The notes under the pieces: generated by a model
Told to the model about the DNA's origin: nothing
The model's input: only the letters and a program-made list of their open reading frames with translations
Database searches by the model: none
Source of the DNA: Protonemura montana
Taxonomy: Eukaryota > Arthropoda > Insecta > Plecoptera > Nemouridae
DNA: 64,000 bases
Assembly: GCA_947568835.1 (NCBI GenBank)
Contig: OX387606.1
Span: 3,658,001 to 3,722,000 of the forward strand
Direction of reading: 5' to 3'
Position numbers and translations under genes: made by a program
In this document: in pieces, positions 24,101 through 32,984 of the stretch
How positions within the stretch are numbered: position 1 is the stretch's first letter
Layout: every line of letters begins with the position of its first letter

Positions 24101-27100
24101 TAAGCAGGGCTACAAGGTGATAAGCTACAAGACAACCTAAGAAGTCCCATAGACATCTTCAAACTAAGAACTGCAACTGTATACAGCAACTAACACATCA
24201 TCTATCAGCCGAGATCAATGACACTTCTATCTGAAGTTCCAGGGAATTTATTTATTGGCACAATGGAATTTTAATAACCTCAAGACGTACGTTTACGAGG
24301 CAAAAACCAACTTTAAAAAGCAACGACCGAATGACTCGATGTGCAATAGCTGCACGTACCTGGGGCAATGAATCCGTGCACGGCATCCAACGAGTCGACC
24401 TCGCCGATGCTGCCGAGGGACGAACAGACGCTGCTTGCTCGGGACTGTATTCCCTTAGGGCCCGACGGCTGTTCCAGAGCAGCGAGCAGCGCCGATGCCG
24501 CTTCCTTTCTGGGGGCCGGTAAGTCTCGAGACACAGCCCCAACCTCGGGGAGCGGAGCTGAAAAACGGAAGAAAAGCCGTCAGAAAAAAAATTGCTAGAT
24601 CGCAGGTGACCAATGTTGTCCTGAAGATATTTTTGAGACAGGCAGTTTATAAAGATTTATTTTTTATTAGATGGGGAAATAGATAACAAATGAGATACTG
24701 ATGGATAGAAGCGATGGATGAGTTACAAGTGCCCGGGTCCAATTTTATCATCTGCCTCCATCCTTTTTAGACATCCAGGGGCCTGACTTAAAGCGGCCAT
24801 TTGGCAGTGCTACCATGGTGCTACACAATACAACCAGTTGAATTGTATCGCCCAGACCTAGAGCGACACTTTCCAACATTACTTAAGTTCAGCACCACTA
24901 GCAACCGTTATTACAGTGGTATACTACAAAGGAAGCATCATCATGAAGGGAAGCTGGGTTTCAGTTCATCATAACAGTGCAGTGAGGACAAAGCAACCAA
25001 TTGCAAGAAGTGTTACTGAAGCCACAGTCCAGACTTACTGATAATGATGGTAATTAATACTACTGCTTTAGATTGGGGTTACTACTTGATGGTGCTAAGA
25101 TGATTGCTATTGACATAATATCAGAGTTAGGAAATAATCATTCTAGGTAAGGTAGCTGATAACAGCACAGGTCTTTGACCGCTTTGATACACTGGTAAAA
25201 AAGCTTATTAAAGTACAGCCAGTTTGGCAATGAAGTGACGAACCGTACCTTGGTCAATGATACCCTCGTGGAGAGTCCAGCCATCAGCGACAGTCTCGCA
25301 GCGCGGAAACACCGCCAAGCCTAAGTCGTCCGGAATTTCCAGCACTGCGCCCAAATCCATGGCATCCAGGAACACCTCCTTGTCCACGGAGAACCTGCGA
25401 GAGAACAAGTCAGCGGGACTATCCCACCTGCTCTTTGCCACGTCACATTTCTTTTGTGTCCACGAGGTGTAGCAAAAGAATACGTAATGTAAGTAAAAAA
25501 TAAATATTTAGCTCGAGGTCAAATGTGACAATATCTTCACTATTATGAGTTTTGTTGAAAATAAGGGACCTCCAAAGTGACAGCCAATCAGCCATCCACA
25601 TCCTATACTATTGTTAAGTATATGTTCATAAAACTGGCATAGTCCTGACATTGCGATTTGAGGCACTGGTATAAGGCCTTAAATGCTGTTAAACCTAAGG
25701 TTAAACAAAATGGATTGGCAAATGAAATAAATGAATAGAGATCTACCCACGATTGACGTAGCAATAAGCACAAGCACAAGCACAGCACTCGTATTAATAA
25801 AAATGTATTATCTTATGGGACTGCTCACAATCAGCAACGCGCAAGGGGCACACGCGTAGCATTTTACAATCTTCAATCCCCACTTTTTTTAATGTTTTCT
25901 TACCGTACAGAGCCGATGTCATCTCGTTTGTACAGCCGGCATGGCGCCGCGCAAGCCTCCTCCAGGCTCTGCAAGAGCCACAGACTCTCTCGTGGCTCGT
26001 ATGACTTGCTGCAAGCCGCCAGCCTGCCAGCAAAGACGTTGGCGTCAGAATCGCACCCGAATCAGTTTCAAAGCCGGGATGCTTAACCCTCTAGCGCTCC
26101 TATTTTAACTACCAACCCCAAGGGGATAACAAGATGCCATTTGTAGCCCTGGCGTTATGATTGGTAGCTCGCTGCTAATGAAACACTGTGCTAATTAACA
26201 CCACTGCTGCACCAAGCACACAATCCCAATTTCAAGTGACAGTGTAAGCACATTTTCTAGAGGCCCTAACTTGAGTAACACTTTGTGAAAATAACTGTAT
26301 TCTCCTCAATGCACAGTGATCATCATTTGAAATGCAGTATGCCTTCTTTAAAATACTAACATTGATAAACCTCTGATTTTGGTAGGTTAAGTTGCTGAAC
26401 TGACGGCAAGAATCGAACAAAAAATCCTCACCCTTTGTTGCGTTCCAGGCTTTGCACAACGCCGTCGATGAGTTTACGGCGTTCGCCTGAGGCGGCCTTG
26501 GCATCAGCAAGCTTGGCACGCAGACGCATTCCATACAACTGCACCTGTGCAAACTGCCACGCGATATGCTCCGAGATTTGCTTGTCCACGGCATCCCAGT
26601 CAGCTGGCTGGTGTTCTCCTAGATGCAATACCTGTAGAGCATCGAGCGGGGTCAGAGATTCGCGAGGATTTTGTTGGTTAGCAACAATAGCGGATCAAAA
26701 CAGTTCCCAATAGCACGTGAGAAATTATGCACCGACCTTGATTGTGTTTTCCTGTTCGCGCCGTACTTCTTGAGCTTCAAGCACCAGCTCTTTTATCTTT
26801 GGTTCATACTTTGGCCCCTGAAAGCAGATTGGGTGTATTTTATTAATTGTCGTGAAATTGTTACTATTTTACTTACAATTCACTCTTATATATTAAAATG
26901 GCCATCAGTTTTTAAATGTTGTCTAATGTATACTATTTATATACTATTAATTAATTACAAAATACTTTTCTTTACCTTTTCTTAGGGTTTAACAAGTAGC
27001 ATTGGCAATTTACATAAAGCTTTTCCAAAGAGGATAACATTTTTTGAGATAGCAAAGAATAAAGCTTCTCCATTTATAATGAAGCTGTCACAGTTAGCAA

Positions 27101-29753
27101 GGAACATATAAGTGATCCAAATAGTCAACTGCATTAATTACTCATCTCATCTAATAAAAAATAAAGCCTGACAATAGTGGTTGCACGAGAGTTCCAAGCG
27201 GAACTACCAACCATGTACGTACCAGGTCTCCCATGAATGCAATTTGATGCCCCTGGTGTTCTCCTTTCTGCAGCAGGTTGCAGTACGCGCAAATTGCGAC
27301 GTCACAATCCTGACAGAGGAACTCGAGCCTCTGTTCAGTGTGCGTTGCACAGAATATGCGTGGCTTCACTATTGGCACCAACTGCACCGCTTGCGGAGCA
27401 GAGGGCTGAAATGTTTGGCCACTTAGCGCTATTACGCGGTGTGTAGTTTGCTCAGCCGGCCCGTGTCTCTGTTGGTTGCCAAATGAGGTTTGCTCAAATT
27501 CCAGTGGCATTGAAAAAATGTTACTCTATGTGTATTTATGGTCTCTTTTCTTCACAGAGGTTAAAAGATTTGAGCAAATGTATCAAATAAGTTCAGTAAT
27601 TAGCATGCAATCAGCATTTGATTCAAATTAAATGCTTACCTTACTCAAGCACTTCTGACAATAGTTTTTGGCACATTTAATACAATTTACAATTGCCAAA
27701 TCAAACTGGCACACATCACATTCACCTGCAAGGAAATGTGATAATTTACTGCCTTGATAATGAATAATACAACTCCACGTGTATCAAATAGACAATTGTC
27801 ACATTTAAAGATTAATTTGTGACCTAGGCAGTGTTATCAGTGACAGCCTATAAGTTTGTTATCACTATCAGTTTCTAGCTATTCCAGCTGTGTGCATACA
27901 AAAAAGTCATACTGAACACTATCTTGTCAGTCAGAAACACTAAAAAACCATCCTTCCTCTATTGACAAAAATATCCTCAAAATTCCCATGGCAAAAAAAA
28001 ACAAAAAAAACTTAGTGTTGAGAAGTTGAGAAGTAGTGTTGTGCTAAGCTAAAATAAAAAAAGTTTTTCTTTTGGAATACAGGCAAATTCAGATTGTGCA
28101 AGGCTGATATTGCTCTGCTCAAAATACCGGGTAGTTTTTTAAGGGTTTTTTTTAACAATTCACGCTTAAAAAGTCCAAAAAACAATAAAAGCTGCAGATC
28201 ACTAAAAATAAATGAAAGTGTAATGATTTAAATTTAAAATTAGTAACTGCATTTCATATTTAAGAAGCCCTGGGAAGATTTAGTTAAAACTAGGTGTACT
28301 TACACATAAATAAACTTTGGGTTTGGAAAAATTTCCCATGTCAAAATATTTTTTTTTTTTTGCGTTTGATGGGCCTGCAATGCCAGCACCAGCAACAGGT
28401 TCACTGTCCTTCTGATTGGCCCTAGGTGTCCTAATTTTTTTTTGTCAATTTTTGTGTGCTTTTCAAACAAATTTACTAATGCAACTTCAAGTTCTTTATA
28501 TTTGGCAATTTGGCGCTTCTTTGCTATAACAGCATATCTGCATGGATTTGCTGGTATTCTGACCAATTCTGACCATCATATCTATAATCATATTCAAGAC
28601 AATGATGGGAGAGCTTTTGGCCACTGCCAACTGGCAGAATTATGTGGCGCCCGGCCATCCAACAATAAGAAATAATTAAATTTGCTTTCGCTCCAGTGAA
28701 TGCGCAACCGGCACAGGTAAATGACACAACTTAACTAGGTAGGAAACAAACATCACCTCAATCCAATAATCGCAGCTGTTCCTCGGTAACAAGTTAAATC
28801 CTGATCTATCTCCAGCACTTGAGAACAATAAATTGTATCATGTACAAACTATTCAAACCAACAGAAATCAACATTGAAATTTAAAGTGTAAAAAAATTCC
28901 AAGAAAACCTACTAGGATGGTTTTTTAACTACCTCAAAATAGTGCAACGAAATCTCGAACACGTGCTGGGTGATCCCCTGAAGTGAAGAGGGTGTAATTT
29001 TATAGTTAAATGGGTTATGGGCTATATAGGCATGTAATGCATACAAAACATCACAATTGGAAAAATGGAAAATGTATTTGTATTTTGAAGAGTCAACTTG
29101 GGGAGGGTCTGTGCCCATTTGCCCAAAGCATGGGCTGCCTCGGCACTAAACTCATGGTATACAAATGCTTACTTTTCTCTTCAGGAACTGACAACGTCTT
29201 CTTTTTGGATTTGATGCCACTTAAGGGAGCCCCCGCAGGCAAATATTGTGGTCCGGGAAAAGGTGGTTGCTTTTGCCTTGCTTCTGAAATGAGGATCAGT
29301 CCTCCCATAATTCCCAAGTGAGGGGGAAATCCAGTTCTATGCATGTCCAGGCGCCGATGTGCTACAATTCCACATTCCCTACACTGAAGTCCATCTCGGA
29401 AAGATCCTCCACAGAGGACACATATCGCATGACCACAGGGTAAAATCACAGGCATTCGACTTCCACCTACCCCAGGATTCGCTGAAATGTAACAAACATT
29501 AAAATGCCAATGGGTATATAAGGATTCGTTGTGGTTAACTTTGCCAATTTGTCTAAGTACGGAAATACATTAGCAATGCGCACAAACTTATGTACCGGTC
29601 GTGAATCCGCCACCTTACACTGTAACCTAGAAATGAATCCTGCAAGCAACTGCAAAATCAAAACTGTAATTCTGGGTTTATGGCATTACCGTTGAAAAAG
29701 AAATTTTTTCTGCAGTGTGTGCACGCCACAGAGGGTGCGAAAGTTGTCTCCAT
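418..29753 (-). CDS. RNF17: RNF17/Qin-type RING, B-box, five-Tudor piRNA-pathway protein, about 31 coding exons
   Basis: Germline Tudor scaffold. Family members (vertebrate RNF17/TDRD4, Drosophila Qin/Kumo) act in nuage and piRNA silencing. Exons, 5' to 3': 29753-29690, 29481-29173, 27725-27640, 27468-27223, 26817-26737, 26631-26432, 26023-25904, 25394-25249, 24557-24360, 23710-23561, 22409-22145, 21895-21727, 21208-20956, 19740-19565, 19407-19285, 18854-18653, 18432-18188, 17740-17587, 17069-16860, 16337-16195, 15985-15895, 15449-15284, 14267-14116, 9137-8994, 8557-8441, 7651-7424, 4625-3540, 3106-3037, 2514-2388, 1872-1716, 522-418. Order of domains: RING (about 11-65), two B-boxes (125-230), helical region (236-417), five extended Tudors (484-1995), with a 362-residue acidic exon between Tudors 4 and 5. 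The start is the ATG just before the first RING cysteines; the stop is TAA at 418-420. About 1,994 residues. The join 18653/18432 is out of phase by one base; every other join agrees. The RNF17/Qin call is secure from architecture; choosing between the two names is convention. Confidence 0.9.
1248..1320 (+). repeat. tRNA-like sequence, probably a tRNA-derived SINE head
   Basis: An A-box-like word TAGTTCAATTGG lies at 1254-1265 and a B-box-like word GGTTTGAGTCC at 1298-1308, inside a GGGG-loop-CCCC T-arm. The 5' half does not pair convincingly with the 3' end, so this is more likely a SINE head or tRNA pseudogene than a working tRNA. It lies in the last intron of the RNF17-like gene. Confidence 0.5.
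3540..4625 (-). other. Long acidic exon with three 54-residue repeats (RNF17-like gene)
   Basis: A 1,086-bp exon encodes 362 residues dominated by Asp, Glu, Ser and Lys, with no cysteine-rich or enzymatic motif. The last third consists of two full copies and one diverged copy of a 54-residue unit that begins VSSSVPEDGEVSETKE and contains EVPAASSSQNLS and KLEASRKEKDKADDDKEG. The exon has a clean acceptor (4626-4628) and donor (3534-3539), both phase 0, and links Tudor 4 to Tudor 5. It is probably a disordered spacer. Confidence 0.85.
3680..4140 (-). repeat. Three tandem 162-bp coding units
   Basis: The + strand word accgaacta recurs at 3802, 3964 and 4126, a spacing of exactly 162 bp. The units encode the 54-residue acidic repeat. 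Units 1 and 2 are nearly identical, and the one nearest the 3' end of the exon is more diverged (Leu for Gln, Gly for Arg). The period is a multiple of three, so copy-number changes keep the frame. Confidence 0.9.
4852..5014. repeat. Interrupted hairpin element
   Basis: Positions 4915-4943 and 4967-4995 form a near-perfect inverted repeat around a 23-bp loop. Positions 4852-4866 (ttgattgggaaagta) pair with 5000-5014 further out. The left arm carries extra sequence between the two paired blocks. It probably represents a small fold-back or decayed MITE in the intron before the acidic exon. Confidence 0.6.
5175..7330 (+). mobile_element. 5S-rRNA-headed SINE, split by a hAT-like insertion
   Basis: 5175-5284 and 7076-7330 are the two parts of one SINE whose intact relatives lie at 43951 and 45871. 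The head resembles the internal promoter of 5S rRNA (GTATTGGATAGGTGACC), so it belongs to the SINE3-like class. The body shares GACGGCATGGATTTGTGG, and the tail shares GTCGTTAAACACCAC. The 5' end is truncated. The interruption is precise and flanked by a target duplication. Confidence 0.8.
5285..7075. mobile_element. Non-autonomous hAT-like transposon, 1,791 bp
   Basis: The terminal inverted repeats are perfect for 21 bp, beginning TAGAGATAGGATAGTTATGC at 5285 and mirrored at 7055-7075. They are flanked by an identical 8-bp target duplication CTTATCAA (5277-5284 and 7076-7083). Just inside each end are several copies of AAAACATGCAA, the clustered subterminal repeats expected for hAT transposase binding. 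No transposase-length reading frame exists, so it would need a helper in trans. An 8-bp duplication is characteristic of the hAT superfamily. Confidence 0.88.
7939..8362. repeat. Fold-back (long inverted repeat) element
   Basis: The left arm (about 7939-8120) and right arm (about 8187-8362) are inverted copies with scattered mismatches. Both contain TAGAGGCAGAACGTTAATG, AGATGGCCGCCAA, and a CTCGTAGG..ACTCGCTTTTGA block, around a spacer of about 65 bp. It lies in the intron between exons 25 and 26 of the RNF17-like gene. No reading frame is present. It could be a MITE or an inverted duplication of one repeat family. Confidence 0.75.
9176..9994. mobile_element. Non-autonomous hAT-like element, 819 bp
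   Basis: The left end begins CAGTGTTGAGTAGG. The reverse complement of the right end begins CAGTCTTGATTAAG, so the ends are imperfect inverted repeats with the CAG start common in hAT elements. The flanks CTGTGGTG (9168-9175) and CTTTGGTG (9995-10002) match in 7 of 8 bases, a decayed 8-bp target duplication. Both ends carry many GGAAC/GTTCC subterminal motifs. No transposase is seen. Confidence 0.72.
10659..11848. mobile_element. hAT-like non-autonomous element nested in the LINE, 1,190 bp
   Basis: The ends are inverted repeats: TAGAGCCACGATTATATGGTG at the left matches the reverse complement of the right end with two mismatches. The 8-bp flanks are GGCATTGC and CCTATTGC, a poorly preserved target duplication (5 of 8 match). 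Removing the element and one flank restores the LINE reading frame. Subterminal CGAAAT/ATTTCG words are repeated at both ends. No transposase frame is present. Confidence 0.7.
11860..13870 (+). pseudogene. LINE reverse transcriptase, frameshifted remnant
   Basis: The reverse transcriptase domain shows LLDFSKAFDVVPH (motif with the first catalytic Asp), GVTQGSVLGPALF, YINDL and FADDC, the last being the catalytic DD pair of the usual FADD box. A C-terminal LINE region ends near WNNLPPSTMNTL. An upstream frame (12076-12339) that stops near 12337 and the main frame (from 12206) overlap, so one base has been lost or gained near 12325. The element lacks the N-terminal endonuclease. It is unlikely to be active. 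Confidence 0.85.
14300..15120. other. Intron sequence without a recognised element
   Basis: This lies between exons 22 and 23 of the RNF17-like gene. I see short AT-rich runs and low-complexity pyrimidine stretches near 15000-15060, but no exon, no terminal repeats and no coding similarity. Confidence 0.4.
15895..18432 (-). other. Extended Tudor 3 of the RNF17-like gene (degenerate core)
   Basis: Exons 17-21 (residues about 930-1210). The SN-like part contains LTEIVFVKCVTPDQMFISI. The core keeps GDRCAALHSADRKWHRGIV, but the strand that normally reads VDYGN reads AVALIELRDIV. The module therefore probably lacks methyl-arginine binding and may serve a structural role. Exons 18-19 and 19-20 join in phase 0; 20-21 joins in phase 2. 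Confidence 0.75.
18909..18933 (+). repeat. Poly-G run
   Basis: About 25 consecutive G residues lie in the intron just upstream of RNF17 exon 16. The run is prone to length error in sequencing. It lies near the only phase conflict in the gene model, but it is itself intronic. Confidence 0.9.
20779..20792 (+). repeat. Poly-C run
   Basis: About 14 C residues sit in the intron between exons 13 and 14 of the RNF17-like gene. Similar C runs lie near 36003 and 57993, so long G/C homopolymers are recurrent in this genome. Confidence 0.85.
21727..23710 (-). other. Extended Tudor 1 of the RNF17-like gene (cage intact)
   Basis: Exons 10-12 encode an extended Tudor (residues about 484-678). The SN-like N-terminal strand reads VKISHVVDLSDFYVIRL. 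The Tudor core has GDGRWYRALV followed by LFIDYGNEG, so the Trp/Tyr and D-Y-G-N positions that bind symmetric dimethylarginine in Piwi proteins are present. The C-terminal SN-like half follows, DGNWLTCRVYSVENGLVNVD. The split of the SN-like fold around the Tudor core is typical of eTud modules. Confidence 0.85.
24360..26817 (-). other. Helical (coiled-coil) and linker region of the RNF17-like gene
   Basis: Exons 5-9 encode residues about 236-483. Exons 5 to 7 are rich in Glu, Lys, Gln and Leu with a heptad-like pattern (for example KELVLEAQEVRREQE), as expected for the coiled coil that follows B-boxes in TRIM-like proteins. Exon 8 looks folded, and exon 9 is a Ser/Pro/Ala-rich linker before Tudor 1. 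Phases across the five exons are 0, 2, 2, 1 and 1 and all join cleanly. No catalytic motif is seen. Confidence 0.7.
27223..29753 (-). other. RING plus two B-box zinc fingers of the RNF17-like gene
   Basis: This is the N-terminal E3-like module, residues 1-235. The RING ligands are CTHC at residues 11-14, then CGHAICVLC, then CREC, giving the C-x2-C / C-x-H-x2-C-x2-C / C-x2-C order. Exon 3 (27725-27640) is a B-box1-like finger with CDVC, CIKC and CQKC pairs. Exon 4 holds a canonical B-box2 with C-x2-H, CQDC, CAYC and a closing H-x2-H. The exon 2 donor (AAA A|GT) joins exon 3 in phase across a 1.45 kb intron. The exon 4 acceptor could be at 27468 or at 27405; both keep the frame. Drosophila Qin also has RING and B-box domains, whereas human RNF17 is usually described with RING plus Tudors. 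Confidence 0.88.
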
Positions 29754-31134
29754 GATTGTTAATCTCTTAGATCGTTGACGTAAAATGCAAAAACGTGAGC
29801 ACGCTACATTCTTTCGCACATCCTTGCCATGGCTTGCATTTGACGACGCGCACATCAGGCGCACATGCCGCCAAGCCTAACATGATTAGTACCTCATTCG
29901 ACGCCAGCATCGCCTAAGCAGCACTGTTGTAAAAATAATTTGTTCAAAATATTTAAAGGAATTCACAAGTTTAGCATTATGCTCGATATTGTAATAGGTA
30001 TAACTATTACACTATGTGTCATAGTCAGATTTTTTATAATAAAATTGGAGAAGATAAAAGGGTTAGGTAAAATAAAGTAGAGTACATACATAAAAAATAT
30101 CTAAATTCTATAAATCATGTTGTAAATTACATTTTGGAATCGTATTGCAGGACAGCAGAAACACAAATATAAACGAACTGTTATTGGTAGGCAAAAAGGT
30201 TTGAAAACAACCCAATGTTGTTACGAGAAGGTTGATATACTATTAACTGTTTAAGGCCGGCATGTTGTGTCCCACAGTCCGAAACATTATAAATAAAGCA
30301 GCCATGCCTCCGTTGTAAACACTGCACATGGATGTTTGACTGCTAACGTTGATTTCCCATAATTTATCCAAGGATTGTTAAGAACGAGAAATATTTAACT
30401 ATTGTGGTATGCTTATAGGAGCAAAACTTTTAAATGTCAAGTTTACCACACACTCTGACGCCAAAGAACGAAGACACCAATCACGGTAAGTTGGTAACAG
30501 TTTGGGAAACAACACGTTCTGATAAGAAAACACTCAGAGTTGTTGTCGCAGAGGTGGCTTCACTGTCACACAGTCGTACGATTCGAGTCACCTGCTAATC
30601 GGTCGACAACCTATAATCACGGAAAATTCAAATATGTCATAATGAAAGCGAAATAACCAGGTAAACCATGTAAAATAAAAACAAGGGGTGCTTGCTCTGT
30701 GCGGTCATAGACTTTCCAAGTGGATTCAAGAACGTAACACTAATCTAGACTTTTCCTGGTTGAGGGAACACTATGTTTTGTTTTTCCATGTATTTTATTT
30801 CTCAGTCACTGTTTTCCTGACTATTTTTCCCCAATGTTTTTTAACTTGATAAAGTCTATAAAACTCAATCACAAGGACTGCTCTTACCCTTGAAAAAGTA
30901 ACAGGTACAAGTTACGAAACATTGGGAAATTTAGTTGTTCTTCACTTAGCATTTAAAACCCAGTTCAAATAGTTTTTGTCAAAACTAGTGCTAAGGTGAG
31001 ATAAAGTAGACACGAGTCTAAAAACTATCATCTGTGCAAACCTATTCATTTTACTGCTATAAAGGTAAGCAAAAGCATCTGAACGATGTCTCCAAATGAG
31101 CTTTTGTTTTAGCCCAGGCTCAACGGAATCTTAC
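29754..31134. other. RNF17 promoter side and GOLT1 3' side
   Basis: This interval holds the region upstream of the RNF17-like start codon and the 3' end of the GOLT1 gene, both on the minus strand. It also carries a dispersed repeat at 30918-30980. A possible last GOLT1 exon starts near 30591 on the minus strand. No other coding signal is seen. Confidence 0.45.
30918..30980 (-). repeat. Dispersed repeat shared with 46312-46370
   Basis: The reverse complement reads AAAACTATTTGAACTGGG, then AATGCTAAGTGAAG, then AACTAAATTTCCCAAT. The same words with few changes occur on the + strand at 46312-46370. Neighbouring text (GAAAAAGTAACAGGTACAAG..GAAACATTGGG) resembles the 3' ends of Penelope-like or other retroelements, but I cannot assign it. 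Confidence 0.55.
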
Positions 31135-32005
31135 CATGCTAATGCCGGGAAAGTTGAGCACGGTGCCGATGAGAGGTACCCTCCGCAGGAAGTTGATGGC
31201 TGCCGGAAAGAAGCCACTGCCGACAGGAAAAGATATGAGCTAGTAAAACCAGAGGTTAGGAATCTCATAGATCGGATCGGAATCTAAACGCATAAAAACT
31301 CCAACCCCTACTTCAACAGATAGAATATTTTTTTTCAACTTTTTGTCAAAAAGTAAATCTGATCATAAAAACCTGACACTTTAGAAAGACATTTCTTTGG
31401 GACTGCTGTGGACCCAGACGTTTAAGTCTCCTTTTAGTGTCCACCAATAGTGGCTAACTATTTCTTCTACCTAGAGACATGTAAAAGCGTAATGACCATC
31501 AGAATATGTAATTACCTGAACAGCAGCACAAAGCCATATGTCTCCACGAGCATTCCGACCAGCGGCCAGCCCAAAAGAACAATAGCGATGCCACCAAAAA
31601 AGCAGGCTGTTGCTCGTGCCTTGTGCGTTTGAAAGAAGAAGCGAAACGTCCGCTCCAATCCAATTACGCATGCTAGCCCTGAGATAAATAGAATCTGTCG
31701 AGAGAGCTTGTGGTATAAGAACAGTTCAGGATAGATATCTAGATTACGTACAAAGCGGTATGAAAAGCCATTGAACTTACATTGCCGATGGCTAGTAGAC
31801 CTTTGTCAAACAGAAGTAATACACCGAGAAAAAGAAACGAGACTCCAAAACCGGCCAAACCGACTCCAATCTCTGTGGAAATAAAAGAGCGGTTAGCATA
31901 GAAATCTATACCTTACCTACCAGAAAGGTCGAAAGCCACCCAAGAGAAAAGGAAATAATAGCTTTCAACATCAGACTCACTTTGTACATCGGTGATCTCG
32001 AACAT
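31135..32005 (-). CDS. GOLT1B: GOLT1/GOT1 vesicle transport protein, last exon uncertain
   Basis: A small four-helix membrane protein of ER-Golgi transport. Exons: 32005-31981 (MFEITDVQ), 31872-31781, 31694-31516 and 31216-31135, all in phase (1, 0, 2, 0). The sequence follows the family closely: KIGVGLAGFGVSFLFLG, LLLFDKGLLAIGN, GLERTFRFFFQTHKARAT, GWPLVGMLVETYGFVLLFR, GFFPAAINFLRRVP, LNFPGISM. Four hydrophobic segments are visible. About 126 residues are covered against roughly 138 in the human protein. Reading through the last donor gives VRFR and a stop at about 31121. A spliced last exon is more likely; one in-phase candidate starts at 30591 (VTRIVRLCDSEATS…). The gene is divergent from sulfotransferase A. 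Confidence 0.92.
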
Positions 32006-32984
32006 GTTTTCAACTGTCACTACACCCTTGTAATTAGAAGGACCTTTAACAAGAGGTCAGGTCTAACCTAAAAACTCCACGTCATAGCATTGTTTATAAT
32101 TACAGCAAAAAATTGGGTGAAGCAGTTGTCATCACGGGTCTAACTGGTTTTAAGAATGGGATAATTTATAAGCTATTCAAACTCTTAGAAGTTGATGGAG
32201 ATAAACAAATAAAAAATGTAGGGTCACGGATAATTATCTTATCGGGGTAGTCTATTTCAGAGAGCAGCCGTCGGCCGGAACGTCAGGGTCGATGTAATAT
32301 TTGAATTTCTGAATCGACTCTGAAACTTAAATAAGTGAGGGAAAAGAATTCATTCGTCTTGAAGCTTGCAGTGACTAACATTATTTGCATTGTGCTGTTA
32401 GTCCAAACTAGACGCGTTTTACAAGAAAGATCATTTAAAAAAAGTGATGGAAAATATCCTAATTATAATTTACTAAAAATAAACAAAGCACAGTTTCGCT
32501 CTGCTGTAATATCAAAAGTAAAGCCGTATGCGTAACTACCATATCTAACCGGCTGTGGTAACTACATAACCAAAGTTTCTTCTATCATCATATTTGAGAT
32601 AAAATTTAAATCAATTTCTTTTAAACTCTGTAACAATCAATGACCCAAATTCATAGTCACTGATCTCCCAACAAAAAAACACGTAACAATAATCAACTCT
32701 CTCAAAGAGACGTAGACCCCATGTCCTAGCTGTACCTTTATTATGCAATCGACCAAACACAGATTGCTAAACATTCGTGTGTTATCGGGTCATCACTTTT
32801 CCTATCATCTTGTCCTCTTGTCAGCCGACGTCTCATTCGCGTGGTAGGTGCCGAGGCGTCTACAGCCGAAACGAAGGTTCCTACGCCAGTGACCGCGAGT
32901 CAGGACGTGCCATTGCCACAGTGCGTGCAATTGTTGGCGGTGTTAAGTTCAAAGTCAGGCGGGGGACAAAAAAAAACGATTCCG
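32006..32984. other. Intergenic region between GOLT1 and sulfotransferase A
   Basis: A 979-bp divergent intergenic region. Its last 150 bp (from about 32830) match, with gaps, the region upstream of sulfotransferase B (about 41690-41870): both share GGTGCCGA and ACGAAGGTTCCTA. This is probably 5' UTR and promoter copied in the tandem duplication. The long open frame before the ATG at 32985 is not required. Confidence 0.55.

Noticed and set aside
28930-28982. Possible RNF17 exon reading GITQHVFEISLHYFE
   Set aside because: It has splice-like ends, but it cannot join exon 2 (phase 1) without a stop, and exon 2 joins exon 3 at 27725 perfectly.
32841-32984. N-terminal extension of sulfotransferase A from 32841
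   Set aside because: The frame opens with a non-ATG codon. The paralogue starts at the equivalent ATG, and the upstream sequence looks like shared 5' UTR.
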